Assembly (NCBI GenBank): GCA_964023205.1
Contig: OZ026844.1
Span: 25,394,934-25,458,933, forward strand
Direction: 5' to 3'
Origin: Lutraria lutraria
Lineage: Eukaryota > Mollusca > Bivalvia > Venerida > Mactridae
Length of the DNA: 64,000 nucleotides
The notes beneath the pieces were generated by a model. It was not told the origin of the DNA and ran no database searches. It worked only from the letters and a program-made list of their open reading frames with translations. Positions 19,817 through 31,800 of the stretch are shown in pieces; the first letter of the stretch is position 1, and each line of letters begins with the position of its first letter. The translations under genes were made by a program, and so were the position numbers.

Positions 19817-20047
19817 AGCTCACATGTCACAAAGTGACAAAGTGAGCTATTAGGATCACTCTCCGTCCGGCGTCCGGCGTCGTGCGTCGTGCGTCTTCAA
19901 ACTTTATGTTGTGACCACACTAGGGGCCACATTTTTGGCTCAATTTTAGCAAAACTGGGTCAGAACGTTAATATCAACAAAATCTCGGACGAGTTCGATA
20001 TTGGGCCATTTGGGGTTAAAAACTAGGTCACCAGGGCCAAATAAGGA
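19817..20047 (+). mobile_element. Hairpin-ended bivalve-type repeat, truncated
   Basis: It starts with a hairpin, 'agctcacatgtcac'...'gtgacaaagtgagct' (19817-19848), then 'taggatcactctccgtccgg' and CG-rich 'cgtcgtgcg' repeats, then a body containing 'gggccacatttttggctc' and 'aactaggtcaccagggcc'. The plan (hairpin, ttaggatc, CG-rich tract, body) is the same as that of 12211-12911 read on the other strand. It breaks off inside the body at 20047, where the inverted duplication starts, so that breakpoint cut the element. Confidence 0.7.
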
Positions 20048-20287
20048 TGAAAGAATTTCTTATTTTTTTAATGCTTCGGATACTTATTATTTACGATCTA
20101 TGTAGGCAAAATAGCGCTATGATATATATTTAAGGGACATAACTTATATTCAAAATAATCCCCCATTTCTAACAAACATAATAAAACCTTACTAGGCTTA
20201 CTGTTGCACAATACATCTTAAAGTAACCCTAGGGTAAACAAATGTTCCAATTTCTGGCATTATTTAGCCAACCTATAAAAGTAGAAA

Positions 20288-21065
20288 CTCAAAGATGGAA
20301 TATGTCTCTCAATATAAGTATCTGGGGTTGGTTTTGTCTGAATATTTGTTGATATCGGTCGATATAACAATGTTCCTTTTGAGCAAAGACATTGTGTGTA
20401 TGACTAGTGTAATAGTATTTGAGTTTTAAATATTGTTGAGGATGAGAGTCATTATATAATTGAAATTCCTTTGTACACTGAAATAAGAAACACTCTTCTT
20501 AGTAAAGCAGAATTATTTATCATGACTTTGAAAAATATGACATGTAAAGAAAAATTGAAGATCCTGTTACATGAGGAAACATTTGTTGATTTTACTGCCA
20601 AGATCGACCTGCTGTCAAATTTTAGAAAAAAGAAGTTACTCTGTTTCACATACAAGTAGCTGAATGTACAAATATGTTTCATGTATTGTTTTAGATGTAA
20701 TATGTCATGTCTTAGTTTGGTGTAGTTAGCCATTGTTAATCAGATCCTTTCTGATCTAATCAGAGGGGATATATGATATATTAAATCATGTCTTGTACTG
20801 CGCATTAGTGCCATAGATTTAAAATTTTCAGTTTGACAGAAGTAAGTTAATTTTATTGCAGATTTTACAATATGATTAGCAATGGTAATCTAACTTTTAT
20901 AATGTAGATAGATGTATAGAACCTTATGTTAACAGTCTATACTAATTCTATTTTAGAATGGTTGCATACATGTATTTTAACTATATAACATAATTGTATT
21001 GTATATTGTTATGAATGTATATGAGACTTAAATAAATGAATAAATATATGTACACAGAAAAGAGT
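20288..21065 (+). mobile_element. LINE 3' remnant (inverted copy)
   Basis: Here the remnant reads on the plus strand. 'YVSQYKYLGLVLSE' lies at about 20293-20340. 'VLNIVEDESHYIIE' then 'IPLYTEIRN' starts near 20423 and stays open to 20659. The 3' UTR ends in 'ttaaataaatgaataaatat' near 21050. The zinc-binding Cys pair expected before 'VEDESH' is lost behind a TGA at 20420. It is the same insertion as 979-1747 and 8665-9432, copied by duplication. Confidence 0.78.
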
Positions 21066-24000
21066 CCGACATATCCTAAGACAAAATTGAAATAGACGAT
21101 AGACAAAAAGGGTCAATGGCAAGAATTGATGAATTTACTTGAATACTACACAATGGGGGCTTCCATGGTTGAGTGGTTTTGGTATCTGACAAGTTATCAC
21201 TAGTCACTTACCGCTGTCAGTTTAAACCCCATCCGGAACTGTATAATTATCATGTGTCCAGCTATTTTATAAGAAAGGCGATGGCTGGAAAAGCCACAAA
21301 ATGACCAAGCTTACTCATTATGTTCAAACCAAGAAATTCCAAGTTGCTATAAGACATCGAAACGGTTTGGTTTTTCAAACTACGTCGCTAATGACCGTAT
21401 TAAAAACGATTATAAATTTCATCGCTAGAAACATTTCTAGGCGGTAAGATATCCTTCAAGATTAAGTACTCGTATATATGAATTTAGAGATCGTAATGAG
21501 GTGTCGATAATTCATGATAAATCAATAACAACATCCGAGCGAAGTGTTGCCCTTTTTACAGTCACAAATGGACATAATTTTAATAAAATTTAAAAAGACA
21601 CTGTAGTGCACTGTAGTAACAATAGTGTCGATTCCTTGAAAGAGTGCATTATTGACCCACATTATACAAATTATAATGATATTAATTATTCTGATCGACA
21701 GTATGTAGAAAAAAAACAAAGTGATCAATTCGTAGAATAAAGTACAAACTATTTACTAGTATATAAAGTGGTTGACATTTATCGCAAACATTGTTCGACC
21801 CATTGGCTAATGAGCAATCAAAATATAACGAATGGTTGTAATTTATTATAATAAAACATATTTGCATTGACACATAAAGAGCTTGTAATGGCATGTTGAT
21901 GAAGCTTTGAAAGGTTTGATTAGAATAACAATTAAAACGTCAAATAATTATCAAAACGTTGAGTGCGCTCTAGACTCCGAGTCTTGTACAAAAGGGATGC
22001 CCGAGTACTAATGATACCATTTCCCACATATTCCAATTATGCATTAATCAACTCTTCTAATGCCGCCTGACACATATTGTCAAGGAACTTAAAGCATTAA
22101 TGGCATTTAGGAAAAACACAATTCACAAGCTCAGTTTGTCTATTTTGGTCGTCACTTTCAAAGGTCTGTGAACGATAAACACATTGTGCAGTCTGTACAC
22201 AAAAATACCAGTAATATTTCTAAACATACGAATGTTTTGGTCAATATCCCGCTATTTCCAAGTAAGGAAATCAAGGATCAATAGAAATTTCATTGAGTGT
22301 TTATAAGTAAAGGTCATCAACATTCATATTAAGTCTTTATTCCTGACGTCTTCTGTAACACATCACTGCAACAAAGTAGCTTTAATATAATCGTCGGTCT
22401 GCCATTCCTCTCACGTGAATCCTATTTTTTTCACGGAAGGTTAAGTTAAATCAACAATCCAAGGGTGTATTTTTCTGAAGGTATAATACCCTTCTTTGAG
22501 TACATACGCCCATCACGATGGTGTGATTCCACCTCATATGTATGTACGTGCTGTGTCTATAACAAAAAGTATCTCAAAGCAAATACAATCGTTATTGATA
22601 TCGACAGAGGGCTGATATCTAAGTCCATTGCTCGTTTTTGTTAGCAGTACAGTGTATCGTAAACTCGTTACAGCTGAGTTAATGCTGATCTTGTGCTATA
22701 TTTTATTGTTCTCTTGTGATTTACAATAAGTTACTGACCTTACGTATACTCTGGTTCGCTAACCACCAATATAATAATATGTATATAAATGATGTTGGAG
22801 ATCCAAGTTGTAGTAGAAAGCATGCGATGATTGATTGGCGGGTTTTGCAGTGTTTTCTCCCGATCCTGATTATTTTACTTGGATTTATCGTAACAGCTTG
22901 ACGACTTTCCAACTTCAACAGTTGCGGAAGACTCCAGGTGTACATCTGGCTGGTCAGCCTCCTCGCATGCGAGCTTTGCCTGATCCCGGTTGGTATTTGA
23001 ACACACTGGAGAGACGTTATTGATTACTAGTTAGGACCCTTAACCACCTGACATTGAGGTCATTCCCCCGATCTTTTACAAGTCAGAAAACACCAGTTGA
23101 TAAATAACGATATATGAGATTAAAGATGAATATGTGAGTTTTGCTAAGGGAGTATCAAGTATATAATAGTGATACTTTACTCATTGTGCTGATATAGTGA
23201 GATTGTGTACAGTAAACTTCGCTTTACTATCAACCCTTTATAAGCGACTATCTCCAAATAAAAGCCACTCGATGAATGGATCCTATTCTTTTAAAAACCG
23301 TCATTGATTACATAGAACAAAATGACCCCGGAATAAAGGTCACCTGTCGATAAAGCCCACATTTTGTCGTACCCAGATGTTTTTTTTCACAGGTTTGACT
23401 GTATATGGAAGAGTCGTCAAGGTGAAGTTGTTATCATTTCCCCGAACAAAACTTTTCTTCACTTCTTTGTTATGGAAGAAGAGAAAATATGGATGTAATA
23501 AAATAATTATCACCCAAAGCTTTATTGTAACAGTGTTCAACTGTATACAGTTTTTGAATTGTTTCGTAGACTCTACGTTTCAATATTGGATATCGACTGT
23601 AGGTATACGGCGCCACATTCCTTAGCAGCATCGGCGAGATTTGGGTCTTGCAGCATGATCGCTTTCAAAATTCTGCCGTGAAGAAAAGTAACGAATCCCT
23701 GAAAGTCATCTTTGAGACTAATACGAGCGAGCTGTGATTACATGCTTCTGGTTTGATGTTAAATAAATAAATATATACTTTGTATAGTGTATCTAATTAA
23801 GCTGTATAGTAGGACTGTGGTTTGGCCAATCATAGTTAAAATATCTTGAATGTCAACATCCAGCTTTCTGAGATCGGCCGATGCGCTTTCCAACTTCTAG
23901 AGCATCTTATCTTATTCCACTGTATTGTTTTTAAAATACAACAAAATCACCGAGGTTGTAATTCAAGTATATCATTTAATCTTTCTGTCTTCAAAAATAC

Positions 24001-24068
24001 CCTTCCTTCTAGTTTCAGAATGTATATACACTGTACATGGTCGTTTTAATTTATGTCACTCCCATTTG

Positions 24069-24433
24069 TGTATGCATGACTGGCCCACTTGGGTGGACTG
24101 GTAAAAACGTAATTCTAAAAATGTATATATGGAAGGCACTTGAAATTTGTCTTAGCTGTAAGGTGGATGTCCACAGACCAGTGAGTGCGATTTCGCCACC
24201 ACGCTTTACTGTGTTTCATATTAGGATTGTTGTTCACATTGACGTTATTATTGTTATCATTACGTTAAAAAATAAAGTGGATCTTTGAAGTTTTGGACTT
24301 GTAGTAACTGTACTGTTGAATTGTGATTAGCAACAGGAATTCGTGTGCTGACAGATTGTACATTTAGCTAATTCCCCGAAATAAAGTAACGCGCGCACAC
24401 AATAAAGAAATACAAGAAATTAGCGGCGTTACA
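24069..24433 (+). mobile_element. Probable solo LTR (right arm copy)
   Basis: Plus-strand copy of 5291-5655, 365 bp, starting 'tgtatgcatgactggccc' and ending 'gcggcgttaca'. It differs from the left arm copy by a few bases. Compared with 14553-14894 it has about 22 extra bases after 'tgtatgc', so the two lineages are distinct insertions of one LTR family. No flanking target duplication is evident. Confidence 0.6.
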
Positions 24434-24573
24434 TGTGATGAGGAACAGCGGCTAGTATTTCGGTACCTTACGTTTAATCATTGCCAAGCGAGTTACAACT
24501 AAATTGACAATTACACTTATCCTTTATATTTGCAACGTTCAGTGCAAGTTCGGACATATTGAATTATAGAAAA

Positions 24574-24705
24574 AGGTAAAAACACACACACATCACACAG
24601 TAAGTTTCAGATTATCTAAATGAGGTCCAACACACAAGAATTACCGATCAATACCAGACCTACAAAATGAGGTTATGGGCACGCAGTGGTAAAAACACAC
24701 ACACA
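24574..24705 (-). repeat. Single inverted satellite monomer at array edge
   Basis: 'ggtaaaaacacacacacatc' and then 'aagaattaccgatcaatacc' are the reverse complement of the satellite. After about one monomer the strand flips at 'acacacacat|ggtaattc' (about 24705), and all following units run on the plus strand. The flip lies in a CA/TG tract, a natural site for template switching. Confidence 0.9.
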
Positions 24706-25839
24706 TGGTAATTCTTGTGTGTTGGACCTCATTTAGATAATCATAAACTTACTGTGTGATGTGTGTGTGTTTTTAGGTCTGTTTGAAACATAGTTGTGTG
24801 CCATAACCTCATTTTGTAGATCTGGTGTTGATCGGTAATTCTTGTGTGTTGGACCTCATTTAGATAATAATAAACTCACTTTGTGATGTGTGTGTGTGTT
24901 TTTACCACTGCGTGCCCATAACCTCATTTTGTAGGTCATGTGTTGATTGGTAATTCTTGTGTGTTGGACATCATTTAGATAATCATAAACTTACTGTGTG
25001 ATGTGTGTGTTTTTTTACCTCTGTGTGGCCATAACCTCAATTTGTAGGTCTGGTGTTGATCGGTAATTCTCGTGTGTTGGATCTCATTGAGATAATCATA
25101 AACTTACTGTGTGATGTGTGATGTGTGTGTGTTTTTAGGTCTGTTTGAAACATAGTTGTGTGCCATAACCTCATTTTGTAGATCTGGTGTTGATCGGTAA
25201 TTGTTGTGTGTTGGACATCATTTAGATCATCATAAACTTCCTGTGTGATGTGTGTTTGTTTTTAGGTCTTCGTGCCCATAACCTCATTTTGTAGGTCTGG
25301 AATTGATCGGTAATTCTTTTGCGTTGGACCTCATTGAGAAAATCAGAAACTTACTGTGTGATGTGTGTGTGTTTTTACCTCTGTGTGCCCATAACCTCAT
25401 TTTATGGGTCTGGTGTTGATCGGAAATATTTGTGTGTTGGACCTCATCTAGATAATCATGAACTTACTGTGTGATGTGTGTGTGTTTTTAGGTCTGTTTG
25501 AAACATAGTTGTGTGCCCATAACATCATTTTGTAGATCTGGTGTTGATCGGTAATTCTTGTGTGTTGGACCTCATTCAGATAATCATAAACTGACTATGT
25601 GATGTGTGTGTGTTTTTACCTCTGCGTGCCCATAACCTCATTTTGTAGGTCAGGTGTTGATTGGTAATTCTTGTGTGTTGGACATCATTTAGATAATCAT
25701 AAACTTACTGGGTGATGTGTGTGTTTTTTTACCTCTGTGTGGCCATAACCTCACATTGTAGGTCTGGTGTTGATCGGTAATTCTTGTGTGTTCGACCTGA
25801 TTTAGATAATCATAAAGTCACTGTGTGATGTGTGTGTGT

Positions 25840-28800
25840 TTTACCTCTCTATGCCCATAACATCATTTTGTAGGTCTGGTGTTGATCGATAATTCTTGTG
25901 TGTTGGTCCTCATTTAGATAATCATAAACTTACTGTGTGATGTGTGTGTGTTTTTACCTCTGTGTGCCAATAACCTCTTTTTGTAGATCTGGTGTTGATC
26001 GGTAATTCTTGTGTGTTGGACCTCATTTAGATAATCATAAACTTACTGTGTGATGTGTGTTTGTTTTACCTCTTTTTGAAACAGAGTTGTGAGCCCATAA
26101 CCTCATTTTATAGGTCACGTGTTGATCGGTAATTCTTGTGTGTTGGACCTCATTTAGAAAATCAGAAACTTACTGTGTGATGTGTCTTTTTTACATCTGT
26201 TTTAAACAGAGTTGTGTGCCAATAACCTAATTGTGTAGGTCAGGTGTTGATCGGTAATTCTTGTGTGTTGGACCTCATTTAGATAATCATAAACTCACTG
26301 TGTGATGTATGTGTGTTTTTACCTCTGCGTGCCCATAACCTGATTTTGTAGGACTAGTGTTGATCGGTTATTCTTGTGTGTTGGACCTCATTTAGATAAA
26401 CATAAACTTACTGTGTGATGTGTCTTTTTTTACATCTATTTGAAACAGAGTTGTGAGCCCATAACCTCATATTGTAGGTCTGGTGTTGATCGGTAATTCT
26501 TGTGTGTTGGACATCAATTAGATAATCATAAACTTAGTGTGTGATGTGTGTGTGTTTTAGGTCTGTTTGAAACATAGTTGTGTGCCATAACCTCATTTTG
26601 TAGGTCACGTGTTGATTGGTAATTCTTGTGTGTTGGACCTCATTTAGATAATCATAAACTTACTGTGTGATGTGTGTTTGTTTTTACCTCTGTGTGCCAA
26701 TAACCTTATTTTGTAGATCTGGTGTTGATCGGTAATTCTTGTGTGTTGGACCTCATTTAGATAATCATAAACTCACTGTGTGATGTGTTTGTTTTTTACC
26801 TCTGCGTGCCCATAACTTCATTTTGTAGGTCTGGTGTTGATCGGTAATTCTTGTGTGTTGGACCTCAATTAGATCATTATAAAGTTACTGTGTGATGTGT
26901 GTGTGTTTTTACCTCTGTGTGCCCATAACCTCATTTTGTAGGTCTGGTGTTGATCGGTAATTCTTGTGTGTTGGACCTCATTGAGATAATCATAAACTCA
27001 CTGTGTGATGTGTATGTGTTTTTCCTCTGCGTGCCCATAACTTCATTTTGTACGTCTGGTGTTGATCGGTAATTCTTGTGTGTTGGACATCATTTAGATA
27101 ATCATAAACTTACTGTGTGATGTGTGTGTGTTTTGGGTCTGTTTGAAACATAGTTGTGTGCCATAACCTCATTTTGTAGGTCACGTGTTGATCGGTAATT
27201 CTTGTGTGTTGGACCTCATTTAGATAATCATAAACTTACTGTGTGATGTGTGTGTGTTTTTACCTCTGCGTGCCCATAACTTCATTTTGTAGGTCTGGTG
27301 TTGATCGGTAATTCTTGTGTGTTGGACATCATTTAGATAATCATAAACTTACTGTGTGATGTGTGTGTGTTTTTAGGTCTGTTTGAAACATAGTTGTGTG
27401 CCATAACCTCATTTTGTAGATCTGGTGTTGATCGGTAATTCTTGTGTGTTGGACCTCATTTAGATAATCATAGACTCACTGTGTGATGTGTGTGTTTTTA
27501 CCTCTGCGTGCCCATAACTTCATTTTGTAAGTCAGGTGTTGATCGTTAATTCTTGTGTGTTGGACCTCATCTATAAAATCATAAACTTACTGTGTGATAT
27601 GTGTTTCTTTTTACGTCTGTTTGAATGATAGTTGTGTGCCATAACCTCATTTTGTAGGTCACGTGTTGATCGGTAATTCTTTTGCGTTGGACCTCATTGA
27701 GAAAATCAGAAACTTACTGTGTGATGTGTGTGTGTTTTTACCTCTGTGTGGCCATAAATTCATTTTGTAGGTCTAGTGTTGATCGGTAATTCTTTTGTGT
27801 AGGACCTCATTTAGATAATCATAAACTCACTGTGTGATGTGTGTGTTTTTACATCTGCGTGCCCATGACTTCATTTTGTAGGTCATGTGTTGATCGGTAA
27901 TTCTTGTGTGTTGGACCTCATTGAGATAATCATAAACTCACAGTGTAATGTGTTTGTGTTTTTACCTCTGCGTGCCCATAACTTCATTTTGTACGTCTGG
28001 TGTTGATCGGTAATTCTTGTGTGTTGGACATCAATTAGATAATCATAAACTTACAGTGTGATGTGTGTGTGTTTTAGGTCTGTTTGAAACATAGTTGTGT
28101 GCCATAACCTCATTTTGTAGGTCACGTGTTGATCGGTAATTCTTGTGTGTTGGACCTGATTTAGATAATCATAAACTTACTGTGTGATGTGTGTGTGTTT
28201 TTACCTCTGCGTGCCCATAACTTCATTTTGTACGTCTGGTGTTGATCGGTAATTCTTGTGCGTTGGACATCATTTAGATAATCATAAACTCACTGTGTGA
28301 TGTGTGTATTTTTACCTCTGCGTGCCCATAACTTCATTTTGTAGGTCAGGTGTTGATCGGTAATTTTTGTGTGTTGGACCTCATTTAGATAATCATAAAC
28401 TCACTGTGTGATGTGTGTGTTTTTTACCTCTGCGTGCCCATAACTTCATTTTGTAGGTCTGGTGTTGATCGGTAATTATTGTGTGTTGGACCTCAATTAG
28501 ATCATTATAAAGTTACTGTGTGATGTGTGTGTGTTTTTACCTCTGTGTGCCCATAACCTCATTTTGTAGGTCTGGTGTTGATCGGTAATTCTTGTGTGTT
28601 GGACCTCATTGAGATAATCATAAACTCACTGTGTGATGTGTGTGTGTTTTTACCTCTGCGTGCCCATAACTTCATTTTGTAGGTCTGGTGTTGATCGGTA
28701 ATTCTTGTGCGTTGGACATCATTTAGATAATCATAAACTTACTGTGTGATGTGTGTGTTTTAGGTCTGTTTGAAACATAGTTGTGTGCCATAACCTCATT

Positions 28801-31800
28801 TTGTAGGTCACGTGTTGATCGGTAATTCTTGTGTTTGACCTGATTTAGATAATCATAAACTTACTGTGTGATGTGTGTGTGTTTTTACCTCTGCGTGCCC
28901 ATAACTTCATTTTGTAGGTCTGGTGTTGATCGGTAATTCTTGTGTGTTGGACATCATTTAGATAATCATAAACTTACTGTGAGATGTGTGTGTGTTTTTA
29001 GGTCTGTTTGAAAAATAGTTGTGTGCCATAACCTCATTTTGTAGATCTGGTGTTGATCGGTAATTCTTGTGTGTTGGACCTCATTTAGATAATCATAAAT
29101 TCACTGTGTGGTGTGTGTGTTTTTACCTCTGTTTGAAACAGAGTTGTGTGCCCATAACCTCATTTTGTAGGTCAGGTGTTGATCGGTAATTCTTGTGTGT
29201 TGGACCTCATTTAGATAATCATAAACTTACTGTGTGATGTGTTTGTGTGTTTTTAGGTCTATTTGAAACATAGTTGTATGCCATAACCTCATTTTGTAGA
29301 TCTGGTGTTGATCGGTAATTGTTGTGTGTTGGACCTCATTGAGATAATCATAAACTCACATTGTAATGTGTGTGTGTTTTTACCTCTGCGTGCCCATAAC
29401 TTCATTTTGTACGTCTGGTGTTGATCGGTAATTCTTGTGTGTTGGACATCATTTAGATAATCATAAAGTCACTGTGTGATGTGTGTGTGTTTTACCTCTC
29501 TATGCCCATAACATCATTTTGTAGGACTGGTGTTGATTGGTAATTCTTGTGTATTGGACCTCATTTAGATAATCATAAAGTTAATACGTGATGTGTGTGT
29601 GTTTTTACCTCCGTGTGCCCATAACCTAATTTTGTAGGTCTGGTGTTGATCGATAATTCTTGTGTGTTGGTCCTCATTTAGATAATCATAAACTTACTGT
29701 GTGATGTGTGTGTGTTTTTACCTCTGTGTGCCAATAACCTCTTTTTGTAGATCTGGTGTTGATCGGTAATTCTTGTGTGTTGGACCTCATTTAGATAATC
29801 ATAAACTTACTGTGTGATGTGTGTGTGTTTTTAGGTCTGTTTGAAACATAGTTGTGTGCCATAACCTCATTTTGTAGATCTGGTGTTGATCGGTAATTCT
29901 TGTGTGTTGGACCTCATTTAGATAATCATAGACTCACTGTGTGATGTGTGTGTTTTTACCTCTGCGTGCCCATAACTTCATTTTGTAAGTCAGGTGTTGA
30001 TCGTTAATTCTTGTGTGTTGGACCTCATCTATAAAATCATAAACTTACTGTGTGATATGTGTTTCTTTTTACGTCTGTTTGAATGATAGTTGTGTGCCAT
30101 AACCTCATTTTGTAGGTCACGTGTTGATCGGTAATTCTTTTGCGTTGGACCTCATTGAGAAAATCAGAAACTTACTGTGTGATGTGTGTGTGTTTTTACC
30201 TCTGTGTGGCCATAAATTCATTTTGTAGGTCATGTGTTGATCGGTAATTCTTGTGTGTTGGACCTCATTTAGATAATCATAAAGTCACTGTGTGATGTGT
30301 GTGTGTTTTACCTCTCTATGCCCATAACATCATTTTGTAGGTCTGGTGTTGATCGATAATTCTTGTGTGTTGGTCCTCATTTAGATAATCATAAACTTAC
30401 TGTGTGATGTGTGTGTGTTTTTACCTCTGTGTGCCAATAACCTCTTTTTGTAGATCTGGTGTTGATCGGTAATTCTTGTGTGTTGGACCTCATTTAGATA
30501 ATCATAAACTTACTGTGTGATGTGTGTTTGTTTTACCTCTTTTTGAAACAGAGTTGTGAGCCCATAACCTCATTTTATAGGTCACGTGTTGATCGGTAAT
30601 TCTTGTGTGTTGGACCTCATTTAGAAAATCAGAAACTTACTGTGTGATGTGTCTTTTTTACATCTGTTTTAAACAGAGTTGTGTGCCAATAACCTAATTG
30701 TGTAGGTCAGGTGTTGATCGGTAATTCTTGTGTGTTGGACCTCATTTAGATAATCATAAACTCACTGTGTGATATATGTGTGTTTTTACCTCTGCGTGCC
30801 CATAACCTGATTTTGTAGGACTAGTGTTGATCGGTTATTCTTGTGTGTTGGACCTCATTTAGATAAACATAAACTTACTGTGTGATGTGTCTTTTTTTAC
30901 ATCTATTTGAAACAGAGTTGTGAGCCCATAACCTCATATTGTAGGTCTGGTGTTGATCGGTAATTCTTGTGTGTTGGACATCAATTAGATAATCATAAAC
31001 TTAGTGTGTGATGTGTGTGTGTTTTAGGTCTGTTTGAAACATAGTTGTGTGCCATAACCTCATTTTGTAGGTCACGTGTTGATTGGTAATTCTTGTGTGT
31101 TGGACCTCATTTAGATAATCATAAACTTACTGTGTGATGTGTGTTTGTTTTTACCTCTGTGTGCCAATAACCTTATTTTGTAGATCTGGTGTTGATCGGT
31201 AATTCTTGTGTGTTGGACCTCATTTAGATAATCATAAACTCACTGTGTGATGTGTTTGTTTTTTACCTCTGCGTGCCCATAACTTCATTTTGTAGGTCTG
31301 GTGTTGATCGGTAATTCTTGTGTGTTGGACCTCAATTAGATCATTATAAAGTTACTGTGTGATGTGTGTGTGTTTTTACCTCTGTGTGCCCATAACCTCA
31401 TTTTGTAGGTCTGGTGTTGATCGGTAATTCTTGTGTGTTGGACCTCATTGAGATAATCATAAACTCACTGTGTGATGTGTATGTGTTTTTCCTCTGCGTG
31501 CCCATAACTTCATTTTGTACGTCTGGTGTTGATCGGTAATTCTTGTGTGTTGGACATCATTTAGATAATCATAAACTTACTGTGTGATGTGTGTGTGTTT
31601 TGGGTCTGTTTGAAACATAGTTGTGTGCCATAACCTCATTTTGTAGGTCACGTGTTGATCGGTAATTCTTGTGTGTTGGACCTCATTTAGATAATCATAA
31701 ACTTACTGTGTGATGTGTGTGTGTTTTTACCTCTGCGTGCCCATAACTTCATTTTGTAGGTCTGGTGTTGATCGGTAATTCTTGTGTGTTGGACATCATT

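Larger units (their letters stand above)
20048..24573 (-). repeat. Right arm of 4.5-kb inverted repeat
   Basis: Reverse complement of 5152-9672. The order is A (20048 to about 22035), then block B (to 24573). Differences from the left arm are mostly single bases and short indels. One is 'gtttggtttttcaaac' in place of 'gtttgatttttcaaac'. Another is a one-base loss near 20710 that lengthens a meaningless minus-strand frame. The outer end (24573) meets satellite, as does the outer end of the left arm. It contains the same LINE remnant, LTR and short DNA-transposon fragment and no convincing gene. Confidence 0.95.
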
